Below, in pieces: positions 63,280-64,000 of a stretch of 64,000 bases of DNA; the stretch's first letter is position 1; each line of letters opens with the position of its first letter. Origin of the DNA: Streptomyces hiroshimensis (GTDB lineage: Bacteria; Actinomycetota; Actinomycetes; Streptomycetales; Streptomycetaceae). Where the stretch lies: positions 89,688-153,687 of the forward strand of contig NZ_BMUT01000008.1 of NCBI RefSeq assembly GCF_014650335.1, written 5' to 3'. The position numbers were made by a program, and so were the translations under genes. Under the pieces are notes generated by a model. The model was not told the origin of the DNA and did not search any database. It was given only the letters and a program-made list of their open reading frames with translations.

Positions 63280-63620
63280 GTCTGACCCTCACTTCCGCTG
63301 TCGGCGGTTGCGGGTGGCGACGGTGATGCGACTGAGAGTGTCGCGCGTCACACCCCTCCGGGGGAAGATAGCGATCGCGCCTTCGCCGGAACGGGTGCGG
63401 CGCGCGCCGGAGTGCTGCAGAAACGTTCGTCCTCGGTAGGCCGACCGGTGGGCGGGGGTCGCAGAATCGTTCGTCCACGCGGGTGGCGTACACCCGGGCG
63501 GCGCCGTGTCGGCGCGCGACCGGACCGACTGTCGCATTCAGTGGTGAGCAGTAGATGCGATCAGCGGCGCATTACGCCGATGGAGTCCGGCGCACGAGTC
63601 CGGCGGAGGTGGCACCACCC
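63280..63620. other. 341-bp divergent intergenic region
   Basis: This gap lies between the leftward sdh-linked gene and the rightward binding-protein gene and must hold both promoters. Short AT-richer stretches occur at 63345-63380 and 63540-63570. I see no clear promoter hexamers, hairpin or small gene that I would assert. Confidence 0.5.
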
Positions 63621-64000
63621 ATGGCCCTTGACCGATCTCTCCGCCCCCTCAGGGCTCGCGGGTCCGGTACGCGCCGCCGCCGGGCCGCCCTGCTCGCCGC
63701 CGGGCTGATGCTCCCGCTCCCCCTGCTCGCCGGCTGCGGCCTCGACCAGGACGGCGACGGGGTCGTCACCCCGCAGGACATCGGGGCCGCCCCCCGGGCC
63801 AAGGTCGCCGACGGCGGCACCCTCACCTGGGCGGTCGACACCCTGCCCAGCACCCTCAACACCTTCCAGACGGACGCCGACGCCACCACGCAGCGCGTCG
63901 CCGGGGCCGTGCTGCCCGCCCTCTTCACCACCGACGGGCGCGGCCGCCCGCAGCGCAACGCCGACTACCTGCGCTCGGCCGAGGTCGTCCAGCGCGAGCC
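63621..64000 (+). CDS. ABC transporter substrate-binding lipoprotein (SBP family 5), partial
   Basis: The first 126 codons of a gene cut by the window end. ATG 63621 has GGAGGT 10 nt upstream. The N-terminus has a basic region with RRRR, a hydrophobic core and the lipobox LLAGC, with lipidated C39. An Asp-rich DQDGDGVVTPQD segment and the start of an SBP_bac_5 domain follow (GGTLTWAVDTLPSTLNTFQT, NADYLRSAEVV). Such proteins deliver oligopeptides to ABC permeases. Oligopeptide permease genes may follow outside the window. Peptide specificity is inferred from family only. Confidence 0.85.
   Translation, partial: MALDRSLRPLRARGSGTRRRRAALLAAGLMLPLPLLAGCGLDQDGDGVVTPQDIGAAPRAKVADGGTLTWAVDTLPSTLNTFQTDADATTQRVAGAVLPALFTTDGRGRPQRNADYLRSAEVVQRE

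Overview
The window is Streptomyces chromosomal DNA or that of a close relative. It is very GC-rich, with strong third-position G/C bias that keeps long false frames open on the opposite strand. GTG and TTG starts are common. It carries a WhiB-type regulator, SpoIIE-type phosphatases with fused or free HATPase domains, Ser/Thr kinases with beta-propellers, a WhiJ/BldB/AbaA-type trio, a class II GlpX, a polyphosphate glucokinase and several Streptomyces-only DUFs. No rRNA, tRNA or CRISPR array was recognised by eye.

Layout. 1-2.3 kb: peroxide-stress unit, ahpC-ahpD divergent from oxyR. 2.3-6.1 kb: padR-ABC ATPase-FtsX permease operon with a palindromic operator. 6.4-14 kb: class A penicillin-binding protein, then two tandem Ser/Thr kinases with PQQ-like propellers. 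14-20.1 kb: catalase, a SpoIIE phosphatase with a very long repetitive N-terminus, a methyltransferase and a DUF402 protein. 20.3-25.1 kb: class II fumarase, a secreted SGNH hydrolase and class I fumarase. 25.3-30.9 kb: DUF1707 protein, WhiB-like protein, glpX, DUF4245 protein, nitroreductase, xseB/xseA. 31-36.6 kb: 131-bp tandem repeat array, APC permease, ispH, ppgK overlapping a DUF6542 gene, ychF. 36.6-41.1 kb: Uma2 protein, GntR regulator with a perfect palindrome upstream, APC permease, small SPOR-like protein, NUDIX. 41.2-46 kb: HATPase protein, PAS-GAF-SpoIIE-HATPase phosphatase, AraC regulator, VOC protein, SnoaL-like protein. 46-47.3 kb: an IS5-family element whose terminal inverted repeats appear to enclose a non-transposase gene. 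47.5-52.1 kb: DUF6191/DUF3995 genes, the WhiJ/BldB/AbaA-type module, CsbD, and a PCMT-like methyltransferase translationally coupled to a 19-codon ORF. 52.2-56.8 kb: a compact operon of chorismatase, short class II DAHP synthase, LLM flavin oxidoreductase and MFS exporter, which looks like a small chorismate-derived natural-product cluster. 57.3-64 kb: TPM-domain protein, a succinate dehydrogenase operon with a five-helix-type anchor, and the start of an oligopeptide-type binding lipoprotein cut by the window edge.

Core metabolism is prominent: two fumarases, succinate dehydrogenase, fructose bisphosphatase, polyphosphate glucokinase and IspH. So are oxidative-stress functions (AhpCD, OxyR, catalase) and signalling by kinases and phosphatases. 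The most distinctive accessory loci are the chorismatase operon and the IS5 element with a passenger gene. Several genes have a TAnnnT hexamer 6-8 nt before the start codon and no Shine-Dalgarno sequence, which suggests leaderless transcripts.
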